A stretch of DNA of 64,000 bases from JAHOYW01 sp963664605 (GTDB taxonomy: Bacteria > Verrucomicrobiota > Lentisphaeria > Victivallales > Victivallaceae): contig OY761536.1 of NCBI GenBank assembly GCA_963664605.1, forward strand, positions 4,277,710 through 4,341,709, in the 5' to 3' direction. The notes beneath the pieces are model-generated. The model ran no database searches. It was not told the DNA's origin and was given only the letters and a program-made list of their open reading frames with translations. Both the position numbers and the translations under genes were made by a program. This document shows, piece by piece, positions 45,168 through 54,124 of the stretch (within the stretch, counting starts at the first letter, position 1; every line of letters starts with the position of its first letter).

Positions 45168-45350
45168 TTAAAATATCTCCAGTAATTATTAAAAAAACGA
45201 CAAAAAAAACGGCGCCCAGCAATAACCCTCGCACGCTACCATTATATCATAGCATTGGGCTTTCAATTTTGCAAGTCATTCTGCAAAAATAATAACTTGA
45301 ATTTTACCGTTGCCGGTTTCCTGTCCAAGGTTTGACAAAAAATAAATAAT

Positions 45351-46211
45351 TTACTTCTTCGAACGAAAGTGTTTGGGAGATACATGCATGTATTTTTTGA
45401 AAATACGGGTAAAATAATTACTGTCTTTAAAGCCGCTTGCATAAGCACTCTCAGAAACAGAATAATCATGATATTTAAGTAATTCAACAGCATGTTTCAA
45501 GCGTGTCGTAATCAGATAGTTTTTTGCTGATGTACCAGTTGCCGACAGAAAAGCCCGTTGAAAACTTCGTGGTGACATTCCTGCTGTTTTTGCCAGTTCC
45601 GCAAAATTTATTTTCTCAGTATAATGACTTTCAATATAATTTATCGCATCCGCTATACGCAAAAGCGAAAGCGCTTCCGGTTTGCGGCTTTTACTGTAAC
45701 AGCGGGATAAATGTATAAGCAGCTCCACAAGCAAAGCGGTTGCGATTGCTTTGAAACCGGGAAAGTTCTCAAGCAGTTCCTGTTCCAACTGGTCTACCAG
45801 ATGCTCCGCCTTTTTCAGATCATCCCCCGACAACTGCAAGCGGCTTTCAAACTTATGACTTTTGCGGTGTTTAGGCTCCAGGAAGCATAGAGAGCGGAAA
45901 CCGGGAAGATCACTTGTATCAAGACTTCTTAGAGCCGGATTTTCGGGATCAAACATCACATTGACTAAAGAAAGGTTTTCCATATTTATAAATTCATGCT
46001 CATGTCTACCGCTGATCACGAAAACATCCCCGACTGAAACCGGAAAAACATGGTCATCAATAATTTGTGACCCATGACCTTTAGTGATAATGACCAGCTC
46101 CGAAAATTCATGTGTATGCCGTGGATATTCCGGTTGCGGATCACGACGCGCAACCGTTATCAGAAAATCTTTCACTAAAACAAAGTTGTCAATACTTAAA
46201 TTTTTTAACAT
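45351..46211 (-). CDS. AraC-family regulator of the rhamnose operon (RhaS/RhaR-like)
   Basis: From the ATG at 46211, 286 residues; AAAGAG stands about 8 bp upstream and the upstream frame extension is AT-rich and without motifs. The N-terminal cupin (PRHTHEFSELVIITKGHG, VSVGDVFVISGRHEHEF) is the RhaS/RhaR-type sugar-binding domain and the C-terminal ~100 residues form the double HTH with MSPRSFQRAFLSATGTS and SESAYASGFKDSNYFTRIFKKYM. It is divergent from rhamnulokinase, rhamnose isomerase and aldolase, the arrangement expected for an L-rhamnose activator. Confidence 0.9.
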   Translation of the reverse strand: MLKNLSIDNFVLVKDFLITVARRDPQPEYPRHTHEFSELVIITKGHGSQIIDDHVFPVSVGDVFVISGRHEHEFINMENLSLVNVMFDPENPALRSLDTSDLPGFRSLCFLEPKHRKSHKFESRLQLSGDDLKKAEHLVDQLEQELLENFPGFKAIATALLVELLIHLSRCYSKSRKPEALSLLRIADAINYIESHYTEKINFAELAKTAGMSPRSFQRAFLSATGTSAKNYLITTRLKHAVELLKYHDYSVSESAYASGFKDSNYFTRIFKKYMHVSPKHFRSKK

Positions 46212-46293
46212 AAGCTGCTCTTTACGGATGGTTGTCGTTAATATGCTGTTTTTTGTCGAAAAAATCAAGGAAAGATTAAAAAAACATTGTAAA

Positions 46294-46322
46294 TTGATTG
46301 ATACTGATGTATAGATTATAAT
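46294..46322 (+). promoter_or_regulatory. Promoter of the rhamnose operon
   Basis: TTGATT (46294-46299), a 17-bp spacer and TATAAT (46317-46322) lie ~25 bp before the rhaB start. The -10 is embedded in the perfect palindrome GATTATAATC (46314-46323). Confidence 0.5.
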
Positions 46323-46325
46323 CAA
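46306..46325 (+). promoter_or_regulatory. Motif shared with the rhamnulokinase-like gene at 5280
   Basis: GATGTATAGATTATAATCAA overlaps the rhaB -10 region. The kinase promoter at 5306-5324 contains the same sequence with a 1-bp difference in length, also at the -10. Beyond the TATAAT hexamer itself, some dozen bases are shared. Confidence 0.4.
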
Positions 46326-46347
46326 ATATAAAAAAGTGGTTTTATGT

Positions 46348-47808
46348 ATGTATAATTATTTAGCGGTAGACATCGGAGCCGGCAGCGGCAGGATTATCCA
46401 TGGCGCGTTTGACGGTTCAGTTCTAAAACTGAATGAAACCTTTCGCTTCACCAATGACATGCGATCTGTAAACGGGCATTACCGCTGGGATGTGGAAGGG
46501 CTTTGCGAAGAAGTTTTAAAGGGCTTGAAAGAGTCCGCAAAACAGCTATCTGGGACACCTGATTCCATAGGCATTGACACTTGGGGCTGCGATTACGTTC
46601 TGCTTGATGAAAATGATGATATAGCTTGTCCCGTCAGCGCTTATCGCGATTCACGAACTGATGGGCTGATGGAGAAATTCTTTGAATTGATGCCCAAAAA
46701 TGAGATTTATGCCAGAACCGGTATTCAATTCATGCAGTTCAATACGCTTTATCAGTTGTGGGCGGCACAAAAAAATGGTGATTTTGCCAAAGCAAAACAT
46801 TTTTTAATGATTCCTGATTATTTAAACTACAAGTTGACCGGGATAAAAGCCAATGAGTATTCCAATGCCACTACTACTCAGCTACTGAACAGCAAAACTA
46901 ATGATTGGGATAGCGAGCTGCTGGATATTTTAAAAATAGATAAAAGTATTTTTGCAAAACCGCTCCTCCCTGGGACAGTCCTCGGACCGCTGCTTAATTC
47001 TATCCAGGAAAAAACCGGACTGTCAGATATTCCGGTGATTATTCCCGCGACACACGATACGGGGTCAGCGGTGGCAGCAGTCCCGGCTACGGGTAAAGAC
47101 TGGGCTTACATAAGTTCAGGCACATGGTCGCTTGCCGGGATCGAGGCGAAAAAGGCGGTTTGCACCACTAAGGCGCTGGAATATAATTTCACCAATGAAG
47201 GCGGTGTTGCCGGAACTTTCAGACTACTCAAGAATATCATGGGTTTATGGCTTGTGCGTGGCCTCAAAAAGAGTTTCGGAAAAGAGTATTCCTACAATGA
47301 CCTTGAAAATATGGCACGAGAAGCCGAGCCTTTCGTAACTTTTATTGACGCTAATGACGCAAGTTTCCTCAATCCGGAATGTATGAAAACAGCTTTTGAC
47401 GAGTACTGTGCCGCAACCGGGCAAAAACCTCCGCAGAGTGACGGCGCGTATGTGCGATGCGCTATGGAAGGGCTTGGTTTTCTCTATAAAGAAACCGTAG
47501 AGCAGTTGAGAGATATTCAGGATCAGCCAATTAACAAAATCCATATTATCGGCGGCGGCTGTCAGGATAAACTGCTTTGCCAGATTACCGCTGACGCAAC
47601 CGGACTTCCGGTTTTTGCGGGGCCATGCGAAGGAACTGCGGCCGGAAACCTTATTGTCCAGGCTATCGCCCTGGGGCATATCAAGAATTTAACTGAAGCA
47701 AGAAAAGTTATAGCCGATTCTTTTGAAATTAAAACCTATACTGCAAAAAATAAAGCAGACTGGGACAAAGCCCGACATGCTTTCCTGAAAATAAGGGGAC
47801 AGAAATGA
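46348..47808 (+). CDS. rhaB: L-rhamnulokinase
   Basis: About 486 residues from the ATG at 46348; an upstream GTG (46336) is less likely. It is an FGGY kinase: VDIGAGSGRIIHG, FNTLYQLWA, VIIPATHDTGSAVAAVP with the catalytic Asp, YISSGTWSLAG and IIGGGCQDKLLCQ are all characteristic of rhamnulokinase. It phosphorylates L-rhamnulose. It overlaps the isomerase gene by 4 bp and is followed by the class II aldolase, so rhaB-rhaA-rhaD form one operon, divergent from the AraC regulator. Confidence 0.95.
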   Translation: MYNYLAVDIGAGSGRIIHGAFDGSVLKLNETFRFTNDMRSVNGHYRWDVEGLCEEVLKGLKESAKQLSGTPDSIGIDTWGCDYVLLDENDDIACPVSAYRDSRTDGLMEKFFELMPKNEIYARTGIQFMQFNTLYQLWAAQKNGDFAKAKHFLMIPDYLNYKLTGIKANEYSNATTTQLLNSKTNDWDSELLDILKIDKSIFAKPLLPGTVLGPLLNSIQEKTGLSDIPVIIPATHDTGSAVAAVPATGKDWAYISSGTWSLAGIEAKKAVCTTKALEYNFTNEGGVAGTFRLLKNIMGLWLVRGLKKSFGKEYSYNDLENMAREAEPFVTFIDANDASFLNPECMKTAFDEYCAATGQKPPQSDGAYVRCAMEGLGFLYKETVEQLRDIQDQPINKIHIIGGGCQDKLLCQITADATGLPVFAGPCEGTAAGNLIVQAIALGHIKNLTEARKVIADSFEIKTYTAKNKADWDKARHAFLKIRGQK

Positions 47809-49070
47809 ATAAATCAATCCATGAAGCTTATCAGCTAGCCAAAGAACGCTATGCCGCACTCGGCGTAGACACAGATGCCGCTTTAGAACAACTGAAACAA
47901 ATTCCAATTTCAATCCACTGCTGGCAGGGCGATGACGTCGGCGGTTTTGAAATTGCCGCGGAAGGAACAGACGGGGGCGGGATCATGGCTACCGGGAATT
48001 ATCCGGGACGCGCCAGCAATCCAGAAGAATTACGCGCTGATCTTGATAAAACATTATCTTTAATCCCCGGCACGCATCGCTTGAATCTTCACGCCTGCTA
48101 TCTTGAAAGTGACGGGAAGTTTGTCGACCGCGACCAGATCAAGCCTGAACATTTCAAGAACTGGGTGGAATGGGCAAAAGCTAAAGGCATGGGGATGGAT
48201 TTTAACCCGACGTTTTTCGCTCATTCCAAGGCCGACAGCGGTTTCACCTTAAGCAGCAATGACGATAAAATCCGTAATTTCTGGATAGCGCACGGCAAAG
48301 CATGCCGTAAAATCAGCGAATATATGGGTAAGGAGCTAGGCTCGCCGTCAGTTATGAATATTTGGATTCCTGACGGTTTTAAAGATGTTCCGGTGGACCG
48401 CAACGGCGCCCGCACCCGGCTCAAGGCCTCACTTGACGAAATGTGCGCTGAAAAACTTGATCCCCAATATCATCTTGACGCAGTTGAGTGTAAATTATTC
48501 GGCCTCGGCTCCGAAAGCTGCGTAATCGGTTCGCATGAGTTTTATATGGGCTACGCAGTTAAAAACAATATGCTCCTCTGTCTTGACACCGGACATTTCC
48601 ACCCGACAGAAGTTGTTTCCGACAAAATCTCATCTGCTTTGCAGTTTGTTGACGAAATACTCCTGCACGTCAGCCGTCCGGTCAGGTGGGACAGCGACCA
48701 TGTAGTAACCTACAACGAAGAATTGCTTAATATCGCTCAGGAAATTATACGCAATAGATTTCAGGAAAGAGTCCATATAGGGCTGGATTTCTTTGATGCC
48801 TCCATCAACCGTATTGCGGCATGGGTTATCGGCAGCAGAAATATGCTTAAAGCATTATGCGCCGCTTTGCTGGAACCGTCTGAGCAGCTTAAAGCTATGG
48901 AAAACGAAGGGAATTACACTTCAAGGCTGGCAATACTTGAGGAACAGAAATTCCTGCCGGTATCCGCAGTCTGGGATTACTATTGCGCGCAGCAGGATGT
49001 TCCGGTCGGGCTTGACTGGCTGGCTGAAGTAGAAGGATATGAAAAAAAGGTATTAAACAAACGGAATTAA
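47805..49070 (+). CDS. rhaA: L-rhamnose isomerase
   Basis: A 421-residue (beta/alpha)8 isomerase of the RhaA family. ISIHCWQGDDVGGFE near the N-terminus, TGNYPGRASNPEEL, LNLHACYLE, MDFNPTFFAHS and NMLLCLDTGHFHPTE (metal ligands Asp and His) match the family in order. It converts L-rhamnose to L-rhamnulose with Mn2+ or a similar ion. It overlaps rhaB by 4 bp and is followed by the aldolase after 4 bp. Length is normal. Confidence 0.97.
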   Translation: MNKSIHEAYQLAKERYAALGVDTDAALEQLKQIPISIHCWQGDDVGGFEIAAEGTDGGGIMATGNYPGRASNPEELRADLDKTLSLIPGTHRLNLHACYLESDGKFVDRDQIKPEHFKNWVEWAKAKGMGMDFNPTFFAHSKADSGFTLSSNDDKIRNFWIAHGKACRKISEYMGKELGSPSVMNIWIPDGFKDVPVDRNGARTRLKASLDEMCAEKLDPQYHLDAVECKLFGLGSESCVIGSHEFYMGYAVKNNMLLCLDTGHFHPTEVVSDKISSALQFVDEILLHVSRPVRWDSDHVVTYNEELLNIAQEIIRNRFQERVHIGLDFFDASINRIAAWVIGSRNMLKALCAALLEPSEQLKAMENEGNYTSRLAILEEQKFLPVSAVWDYYCAQQDVPVGLDWLAEVEGYEKKVLNKRN

Positions 49071-49074
49071 AACA

Positions 49075-50139
49075 ATGACTTCTTTGTTAGAGATTTTAAC
49101 GGAAACAACCCGAAAATTCGGAAGTGATAAATATGTAAAAGGAGGCGGAGGCAATTCGTCGGCAAAGACAAAAGATACAATCTGGGTGAAGCCTTCAGGG
49201 ACAACAATGGGGAATATCACAGCAGATAAATTTGTGGCTCTGAACCGCTCCAAAGTATTGCGCATGGATGAAGTATCTATTAGCGGAGACGTAAAGCAGC
49301 GTGAAGCTTCGGCAAAGGATATTATGGCGGCAGCGGTGATGCCTGATTCAAGCGGACGCCCGTCGGTGGAAGCCCCTTTGCATAACCTGCTTGAAGCAAC
49401 TTATGTTATTCATACACATCCAGCCCTGGTCAATGGCATGACCTGTGCTAAAAACGGGGAAGCGGTTTGCAGGAAACTTTTCCCGGAGGCCTTATGGATG
49501 AATTATATTGATCCCGGAATTACGCTTTATCAAGTTGTCCGGGATGAAGTCGCTGAATATAAAAAGGAATTCGGCAGACAGCCGGAGCTTATTTTCCTAA
49601 AAAACCATGGTGTTTTTGTTGCTGGCGACACACCGGAAAAAATAGAAGAAATTTATGATGGCATATTCACCAAGCTGGAAAAGGAATATGCTGATGCAGG
49701 AATTTCTTTGACTTTAAAAGAACACGACATAGAACTTAACACCGGGGATGTTGAAGCGTTCAAAAAAGCTTTTCCAGCAGAAGAAATGCAGGCAGTCATA
49801 GGAACTAAAAGCTTCGATAATGCAGATGAAGCGATTTCCCCGGATCACATTGTCTACATGAAGTCATTTGTCCATAAAGGTGATATTTCAAAACAGTCCA
49901 TTCTGGATTTCAAAGCAAAAAACGGTTATTATCCAAAAATTCTTGAAACACCCGGAACTGTTTATTCAATAGGCCCGAATCTGGCGGGAACTTACCTGGC
50001 TCTGGAACTGGCCAGAGACGGCGCTTTAATAAAACAGCTTGCCGCAGCTTTCGGCGGGATCAATTACCTTGAAGACGCATCCCGTGAATTCATAGAAAAC
50101 TGGGAAGTTGAATCCTACCGCCGGAAACAGATGGCTTAA
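49075..50139 (+). CDS. rhaD: Class II aldolase, likely rhamnulose-1-phosphate aldolase
   Basis: A 354-residue class II aldolase/adducin-domain protein. VKGGGGNSSAKT, VKPSGTTMGNI and IHTHPALVNGMTCA (zinc-binding H-x-H) are the N-terminal sugar-phosphate and metal sites, and LKNHGVFVAG the later metal His. The sequence is closest in outline to the aldolase half of bifunctional aldolase/dehydrogenase RhaE-type proteins and is longer than the ~275-residue E. coli RhaD, but the dehydrogenase half is absent. In this operon it should split L-rhamnulose 1-phosphate into DHAP and lactaldehyde. No lactaldehyde dehydrogenase is adjacent. Confidence 0.88.
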   Translation: MTSLLEILTETTRKFGSDKYVKGGGGNSSAKTKDTIWVKPSGTTMGNITADKFVALNRSKVLRMDEVSISGDVKQREASAKDIMAAAVMPDSSGRPSVEAPLHNLLEATYVIHTHPALVNGMTCAKNGEAVCRKLFPEALWMNYIDPGITLYQVVRDEVAEYKKEFGRQPELIFLKNHGVFVAGDTPEKIEEIYDGIFTKLEKEYADAGISLTLKEHDIELNTGDVEAFKKAFPAEEMQAVIGTKSFDNADEAISPDHIVYMKSFVHKGDISKQSILDFKAKNGYYPKILETPGTVYSIGPNLAGTYLALELARDGALIKQLAAAFGGINYLEDASREFIENWEVESYRRKQMA

Positions 50140-50159
50140 AATAGATTCGCCGGTTTTAT

Positions 50160-50591
50160 TTAGAGATTGAGGACTTCTTCCTGTTTAAGGATATTCAGTC
50201 CTTCCTTCTCTAATTTCCCAGCTGTTTCTTCAACATTATCAAAACGCATTATCATAATAGCGTTGTTATGTTTTTTCTCCGGGATAGAATACATATATTT
50301 GACATTCAGGCCGCAGTTTCCTATTTTGTTCATGACTTCGGCCAGTCCTCCCGGATGATCCGGAACTTCAACGGCTATAACTGAAGTCAAACCTATGGAA
50401 ATATTATTATTTTCAAGACAGTTAATAGCTTTATCCAAATCATCAACAATCAGGCGCATAACCCCGAAATCCGCGGAATCAGCTAAAGTTAAAGCCCGGA
50501 TATTTATATTTTCAGCTCCAAGCAAAGATGTGACTTCGTTGATTCTACCGCTTCTGTTTTCCAGAAAAATCGAAAGCTGCTTAATAATCAT
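50160..50591 (-). CDS. Tandem ACT-domain protein
   Basis: A 143-residue protein of two ACT domains (~1-70: LSIFLENRSGRINEVTSLL; ~70-140: VIAVEVPDHPGGLAEVMNKI). It closes the operon after paaK by 3 bp. Small two-ACT proteins next to phenylacetate-CoA ligase and IorAB are a recurrent neighbourhood, probably amino-acid-sensing regulators of aromatic amino acid breakdown. No DNA-binding domain is seen. Confidence 0.85.
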   Translation of the reverse strand: MIIKQLSIFLENRSGRINEVTSLLGAENINIRALTLADSADFGVMRLIVDDLDKAINCLENNNISIGLTSVIAVEVPDHPGGLAEVMNKIGNCGLNVKYMYSIPEKKHNNAIMIMRFDNVEETAGKLEKEGLNILKQEEVLNL

Positions 50592-50594
50592 GGC

Positions 50595-51902
50595 TCAGGC
50601 TCCTTGGGTTAGATTACGGTTGTCGATGACCCGTTTGGCTTTACCTTCCGAACGGGCAACGCTTTTGGGTTCAACCAGTTTCACGGCAACCTGAATACCA
50701 AGAGCCGTCTTTATTTCATCACCAATTGTTTTTTCAAGATATTCCAGACGGGATATTTCATCGGAAAAAATTGCCGCGTTAACTTCAACATGAACCTCAA
50801 TGGAATCAAGCTGTCCCTTGCGGTCAACAACAATCTGATAGTGCGGCTCAACTCCTTCGATTCCAAGCAGGATTTCCTCTACCTGCGACGGGAACACATT
50901 CACTCCGCGAATAATCAGCATGTCATCATTACGTCCAAACAACCTGTGGATACGTCTTAGTGTCCGCCCGCAAGGACAGCGTTCTGTCATGATATAGCTT
51001 ATATCACGGGTGCGATAACGCAGCAAAGGCGTTCCTTGACGGGTCAGAGTGGTAATAACCAGCTCTCCTTTTTCTCCATCAGGCAGGGGTTTCCCGGTTT
51101 CAGGGTCAATGATTTCAGGATAAAAATGATCTTCAAAGAAATGCATGCCGTTCTGCTCTTCGCACTCGGCTGCAACTCCGGGACCGATAATCTCAGTAAG
51201 CCCGTAAATATCGAAAGCTTTCAAGCCGAGTTTCTGCTGAATGTCCTGACGCATATTCTCACTCCAGGGTTCAGCCCCGAAAAATCCTGCTTTCAACCCC
51301 AGATCCCTGATATCAATACAATGTTCATTCGCGAATTCAGCAAGGTAAAGGCAGTAGGACGGCGTACAGGTTAATACAGAGGTTCCAAAATCCTGCATCA
51401 ACTGCAACTGACGTTTCGAGTTACCGCTGGATACAGGCAGAATATTAGCTCCGATCCGGCGTACGCCGTAATGTACGCCAAGACCTCCGGTGAACATCCC
51501 ATAGCCAAACATGTTTTGGACCGTATCCGAGGCATCCACTCCCCCCATTCCCAAGGTTCTTGCCATAACTTCCGACCAGAGTTCAATATCACTCCGGGTA
51601 TATGCCCCGACCACTGGTTTACCGGTTGTTCCCGAGGAAGTGTGGACTTCAACAATTTCCGAACGATCCACAGCCAGCATTCCGTAGGGATAGACATCGC
51701 GCATTTCCATCTTGGTTGTAAAGGGAAGCTTCGAAATATCGTCAATGGATTTTATATCATCCGGCTTGATGCCGTGAATATTCATTTTTTCACGGTAAAA
51801 TGGAACCCGCTCATAAAGATTTTTAACTTTTTCAATCAACGCTCTGCTCTGCTCAACCTTGAGCTGTTCAGGTGATATTTGCTCTTTTTCCGGGTTCCAC
51901 AT
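50595..51902 (-). CDS. paaK: Phenylacetate-CoA ligase
   Basis: About 435 residues from the ATG at 51902, with GGGAG upstream (an earlier TTG lies inside the iorB end). AMP-binding motif VHTSSGTTGKPVVGAYT, then YGLTEIIGPGVAAEC, LPDGEKGELVITTL and GRNDDMLIIRGVNVFPSQVEEI are all typical of PaaK. It activates phenylacetate or other aryl acetates to CoA esters using ATP. Next to iorAB it fits the route from aromatic 2-oxo acids to aryl-acetyl-CoA and aryl acetate, with ATP formation in the reverse sense possible. Confidence 0.92.
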   Translation of the reverse strand: MWNPEKEQISPEQLKVEQSRALIEKVKNLYERVPFYREKMNIHGIKPDDIKSIDDISKLPFTTKMEMRDVYPYGMLAVDRSEIVEVHTSSGTTGKPVVGAYTRSDIELWSEVMARTLGMGGVDASDTVQNMFGYGMFTGGLGVHYGVRRIGANILPVSSGNSKRQLQLMQDFGTSVLTCTPSYCLYLAEFANEHCIDIRDLGLKAGFFGAEPWSENMRQDIQQKLGLKAFDIYGLTEIIGPGVAAECEEQNGMHFFEDHFYPEIIDPETGKPLPDGEKGELVITTLTRQGTPLLRYRTRDISYIMTERCPCGRTLRRIHRLFGRNDDMLIIRGVNVFPSQVEEILLGIEGVEPHYQIVVDRKGQLDSIEVHVEVNAAIFSDEISRLEYLEKTIGDEIKTALGIQVAVKLVEPKSVARSEGKAKRVIDNRNLTQGA

Positions 51903-51912
51903 AGTTATCTCC

Positions 51913-52485
51913 CTAGTCAAATATTAATTTCTTACCTGTTTGAAAAGCCATTATGTTAAGTTCGCCAGTCCCTCTCGGAGTAAGTTCCATAATAGCTTTT
52001 TCCCATGATTCATCACTTATCTTAAGCATGTTCGAAAGTACGCCAAGCAAGGCGACATTCAACACTTTGGTGTTTTTCAAGGAGCTTTTTAATTCCTTTG
52101 GATCGACCAGACAAGTATTAGAAAAATTTTTATTCAGGAATTCTGCAGTTCCCTGAGGGTATTCATTGACTGTAGCAGGCAGAATATTCTCCTGAAGACA
52201 GATTATTTTTCCGTCTGGTTTTAAATAATTCAGCCAGCGAAGTGTTTCCATTTCCTCGAGGGAAAGCAGAACGTCTGCCTCATGCGCCGGAATTACCGCG
52301 GAATACACTTTTTCTCCAAAGCGCACGTGGCTGAATACAGATCCGCCGCGCTGGCTCATCCCATGGATTTCACTTTTCTTGACATCGTATCCGTCAAACA
52401 TAGCTGCGAGAGACATAATATTGCTGGAGAGCACAGTTCCCTGTCCTCCAACTCCAACCATCAGTACATTAATTGTCTTATCCAT
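51913..52485 (-). CDS. iorB: Indolepyruvate ferredoxin oxidoreductase, beta subunit
   Basis: A 190-residue gamma-type domain of 2-oxo acid oxidoreductases. VGVGGQGTVLSSNI and SEIHGMSQRGGSVFSHVRFG are diagnostic of IorB. With IorA it oxidatively decarboxylates aryl pyruvates to aryl-acetyl-CoA with ferredoxin. It starts 11 bp after iorA and its stop lies 10 bp before paaK's ATG. GGAAGAGAG stands just before the ATG. Confidence 0.93.
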   Translation of the reverse strand: MDKTINVLMVGVGGQGTVLSSNIMSLAAMFDGYDVKKSEIHGMSQRGGSVFSHVRFGEKVYSAVIPAHEADVLLSLEEMETLRWLNYLKPDGKIICLQENILPATVNEYPQGTAEFLNKNFSNTCLVDPKELKSSLKNTKVLNVALLGVLSNMLKISDESWEKAIMELTPRGTGELNIMAFQTGKKLIFD

Positions 52486-52496
52486 ATCTCTCTTCC

Positions 52497-54101
52497 TTAT
52501 GCTTTCGCGATTTTTTTCTTCTTACGCATATCAATGATACACGGTCCTTTGACCACGAGCAGAGATAATTCATTGCGTTCCAGAAGTCCGGTCAAAGCGG
52601 CTTCAATCCCGCTTCTGTCACGGGCATCAATAATCATGATATTCTCACTTTTAAGCCCGGCTGCCTCTCCCAGTTTCCGGTAATCAAGAGCCCATGCTTT
52701 TTCATGATAAATATTTTCTCCGGAAAGCGGATTAGGCTGCATACCAGTCATTGCGGTTGTACCGTTGTCGAGCACGATCATTAAGGTATGGCGCTTATTG
52801 TAAGCTGCATTAATAAGTCCAGTCACACCGGAATGAGCAAAAGTTGAATCGCCTATAACTGCCACTGTGCGCTTAGCGCTTTCTTCGCCCATTGCCATTT
52901 CAAAACCTTGCGCAAGTGGAATACTCGCTCCCATGTCCACCAGCGTATCCATTGCACTGAACGGCGGTAAAACCCCAAGAGAATAGCAGCCGATATCACC
53001 GCTCACAGTTACGCCGAGTTTTCCAAGCAGCTCATATATTGTCCGGTGCGGGCAACCGGGACAAAATCCCGGTGGGCGGGGAGGAAGCTTAAACGGCAAT
53101 TCCGGCAATGGTTCATGGCTTGATTTATTCTCGCTAAATGCCTGACGAAGTATTTCCGGGGAGTACTCTCCGGTATTGGGCAATAAATCCTTTCCATGAG
53201 TTTTAACCCCATGGGCCTTTAAATAATCTTCGATAAACGGCTCAAGTTCTTCGACAACAATAATTTCATCGAACATTGAACAAAACTCCAACAATTCCTT
53301 TTCTGGAAGAGGGAAAACTATACCCAGTTTAAACACCGGCATATCAGGAAATACTTCTTTAACATAGGTATAAGACATTCCGGCAGTTACAATCCCTACT
53401 GGAGCTTTGGACTCAGGCATATTTTCTATGCGGTTGAGACCGAAACCGGAGATTGCCTGTTCGATATCGACTAAACGCTCCTCAACGACTTTGTGGCGTT
53501 CACGGGCAAAAAGCGGGATCATTACATATTTAGGGAAATTGCGTTCAAATCCTGAAACTTCATGCTCTGTGCGCTCCCCAGGCTTTACTAATGACATCGA
53601 ATGGGATATTCTCGTTACTGTCCGCAAAAATACCGGAGTATCGAATTTTTCACTTATTTCAAAAGCTTTAATAGTAAAATCTTTGGTTTCCTGAGAGTCC
53701 GAAGGTTCAAGCATCGGCAGTTTAGCCGCACGGGCATAATGACGGTTATCCTGTTCATTCTGGGATGAATGTAAATCAGGGTCGTCAGCAGTTACAATCA
53801 CCAAGCCGCCCTTTATGCCGGTATAAACAGATGTGAAAAGCACATCAGCAGCAACATTGACCCCGACATGCTTCATTGTTACCAGGCTTCTGGCCCCAGC
53901 ATAGCTGCCGCCAAGAGCAACCTCGAACGCAACTTTTTCGTTCACGCTCCATTCACAATTAACATCTTCATAGCGGGAAAGGTTTTCAAGAATCTCTGTC
54001 GAGGGAGTTCCTGGGTATCCAGTTCCCACCTTGACTCCAGCCTCCCAGGAGCCGCGTGCAACAGCTTCGTTGCCGGACATAAGCATTTTTTCTTCATTCA
54101 T
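52497..54101 (-). CDS. iorA: Indolepyruvate ferredoxin oxidoreductase, alpha subunit without ferredoxin domain
   Basis: A 534-residue TPP-dependent subunit. GTGYPGTPSTEILENL opens the pyrimidine-binding domain, PGFCPGCPHRTIYELL and SGDIGCYSLGVLPPF start the TPP-binding half, and VLDNGTTAMTGMQPNP contains the Mg/TPP loop. The family is usually ~590-640 residues with a C-terminal 2x[4Fe-4S] ferredoxin domain; this protein stops with CIIDMRKKKKIAKA and has no CxxCxxCxxxCP. The intergenic gap to iorB is only 11 bp, so no fragment is left behind. A separate ferredoxin would have to take the electrons. It probably follows oadB in one operon. Confidence 0.9.
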   Translation of the reverse strand: MNEEKMLMSGNEAVARGSWEAGVKVGTGYPGTPSTEILENLSRYEDVNCEWSVNEKVAFEVALGGSYAGARSLVTMKHVGVNVAADVLFTSVYTGIKGGLVIVTADDPDLHSSQNEQDNRHYARAAKLPMLEPSDSQETKDFTIKAFEISEKFDTPVFLRTVTRISHSMSLVKPGERTEHEVSGFERNFPKYVMIPLFARERHKVVEERLVDIEQAISGFGLNRIENMPESKAPVGIVTAGMSYTYVKEVFPDMPVFKLGIVFPLPEKELLEFCSMFDEIIVVEELEPFIEDYLKAHGVKTHGKDLLPNTGEYSPEILRQAFSENKSSHEPLPELPFKLPPRPPGFCPGCPHRTIYELLGKLGVTVSGDIGCYSLGVLPPFSAMDTLVDMGASIPLAQGFEMAMGEESAKRTVAVIGDSTFAHSGVTGLINAAYNKRHTLMIVLDNGTTAMTGMQPNPLSGENIYHEKAWALDYRKLGEAAGLKSENIMIIDARDRSGIEAALTGLLERNELSLLVVKGPCIIDMRKKKKIAKA

Positions 54102-54124
54102 AGTATTTTAAGATTTTTATATTC

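Noticed and set aside
46212..46325. 38-residue extension of the AraC regulator at 45351
   Set aside because: The added stretch overlaps the rhaB promoter region and is AT-rich without motifs; the ATG at 46211 has a plausible ribosome binding site.
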